A stretch of 5,842 nt of DNA from Candidatus Zixiibacteriota bacterium (GTDB lineage Bacteria > SM23-81), in the NCBI GenBank assembly GCA_030628225.1, contig DAOVRJ010000161.1, positions 1-5,842 of the forward strand. Reading direction: 5' to 3'. Shown piece by piece: positions 5,765 through 5,842 of this stretch (positions are counted from its first letter, which is position 1; each line of letters begins with the position of its first letter). A model generated the notes under the pieces. The model was given only the letters and a program-made list of their open reading frames with translations. It ran no database searches and was not told where the DNA came from. The translations under genes and the position numbers were made by a program.

Positions 5765-5799
5765 GATTCTGGATACTGGATTCTGGATTCTGGATTCTG
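5765..5799. repeat. Five-unit GATTCTG heptad tandem repeat in the queT leader
   Basis: Five head-to-tail 7-base units: GATTCTG, GATACTG, GATTCTG, GATTCTG, GATTCTG, with only the second differing (T to A at its fourth base). In the queT direction the array reads as CCAGAAT units and ends about ten bases before the ribosome site. The rest of the 5745-5842 stretch holds a GGATCC palindrome (5813-5818) and AT-rich sequence; no clear promoter is seen, so the queT promoter may lie beyond the window edge. A 7-base unit can gain or lose copies by replication slippage. Confidence 0.85.
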
Positions 5800-5842
5800 G
5801 TGAAAGAAAAGTGGATCCAGGAATTTGTGATCTTAATTTAGA

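Noticed and set aside
5765-5799. CRISPR array
   Set aside because: The units are 7 bases, head to tail and without spacers; this is a simple tandem repeat.
5745-5842. preQ1 riboswitch upstream of queT
   Set aside because: No recognisable stem with the A-rich tail and pairing to the ribosome site was found in the available leader; most of it is the heptad repeat. An element beyond the window edge cannot be excluded.

Overview
The window holds three complete genes on the minus strand and the end of a fourth gene on the plus strand. From left to right these are: the 3' end of a membrane transporter-like gene (plus strand, 1-219); a very large gene for an exported heparinase II/III-type polysaccharide lyase that appears to be fused to an outer-membrane beta-barrel (minus, 216-4142); a lipoprotein with a FlgD-like/'NYPNPF' module (minus, 4339-5157); and a queT-family transporter gene (minus, 5244-5744). 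The remaining 98 bases carry the queT leader with a seven-base tandem repeat.

The host looks like a Gram-negative (diderm) bacterium. One protein ends in a typical outer-membrane C-terminal strand closing on Phe, and there is a lipobox lipoprotein. The NYPNPF module, GC-rich DNA and large secreted protein would fit the Fibrobacteres-Chlorobi-Bacteroidetes side of the tree or one of its uncultured candidate phyla. This placement is inference; nothing in the window fixes the taxon.

The three minus-strand genes read in the order queT, lipoprotein, lyase, but they are probably not one simple operon. The lipoprotein and the lyase each have a sigma-70-like promoter with TTGACA and a 17-base spacer (-10 TATACT and TATTTT respectively). 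The lipoprotein promoter starts inside the queT stop codon. The lyase leader also carries a repeated TGAGAGGT/ACCTCTCA motif and a 10-base palindrome upstream of its -35, so it is the most regulated-looking gene here.

Functionally, the lyase and the lipoprotein are both predicted cell-envelope proteins and may work at the surface. QueT is a housekeeping vitamin-type importer and is probably unrelated to them. The best candidate for something undescribed is the 1308-residue lyase: its N-terminal two thirds keep the family's catalytic motifs, and its C-terminal 400 or so residues look like a membrane barrel. That would be a polysaccharide lyase built into, or carried by, its own outer-membrane anchor. 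The second is the lipoprotein, in which a FlgD-like module seems to be inserted inside a carboxypeptidase-regulatory-like domain.
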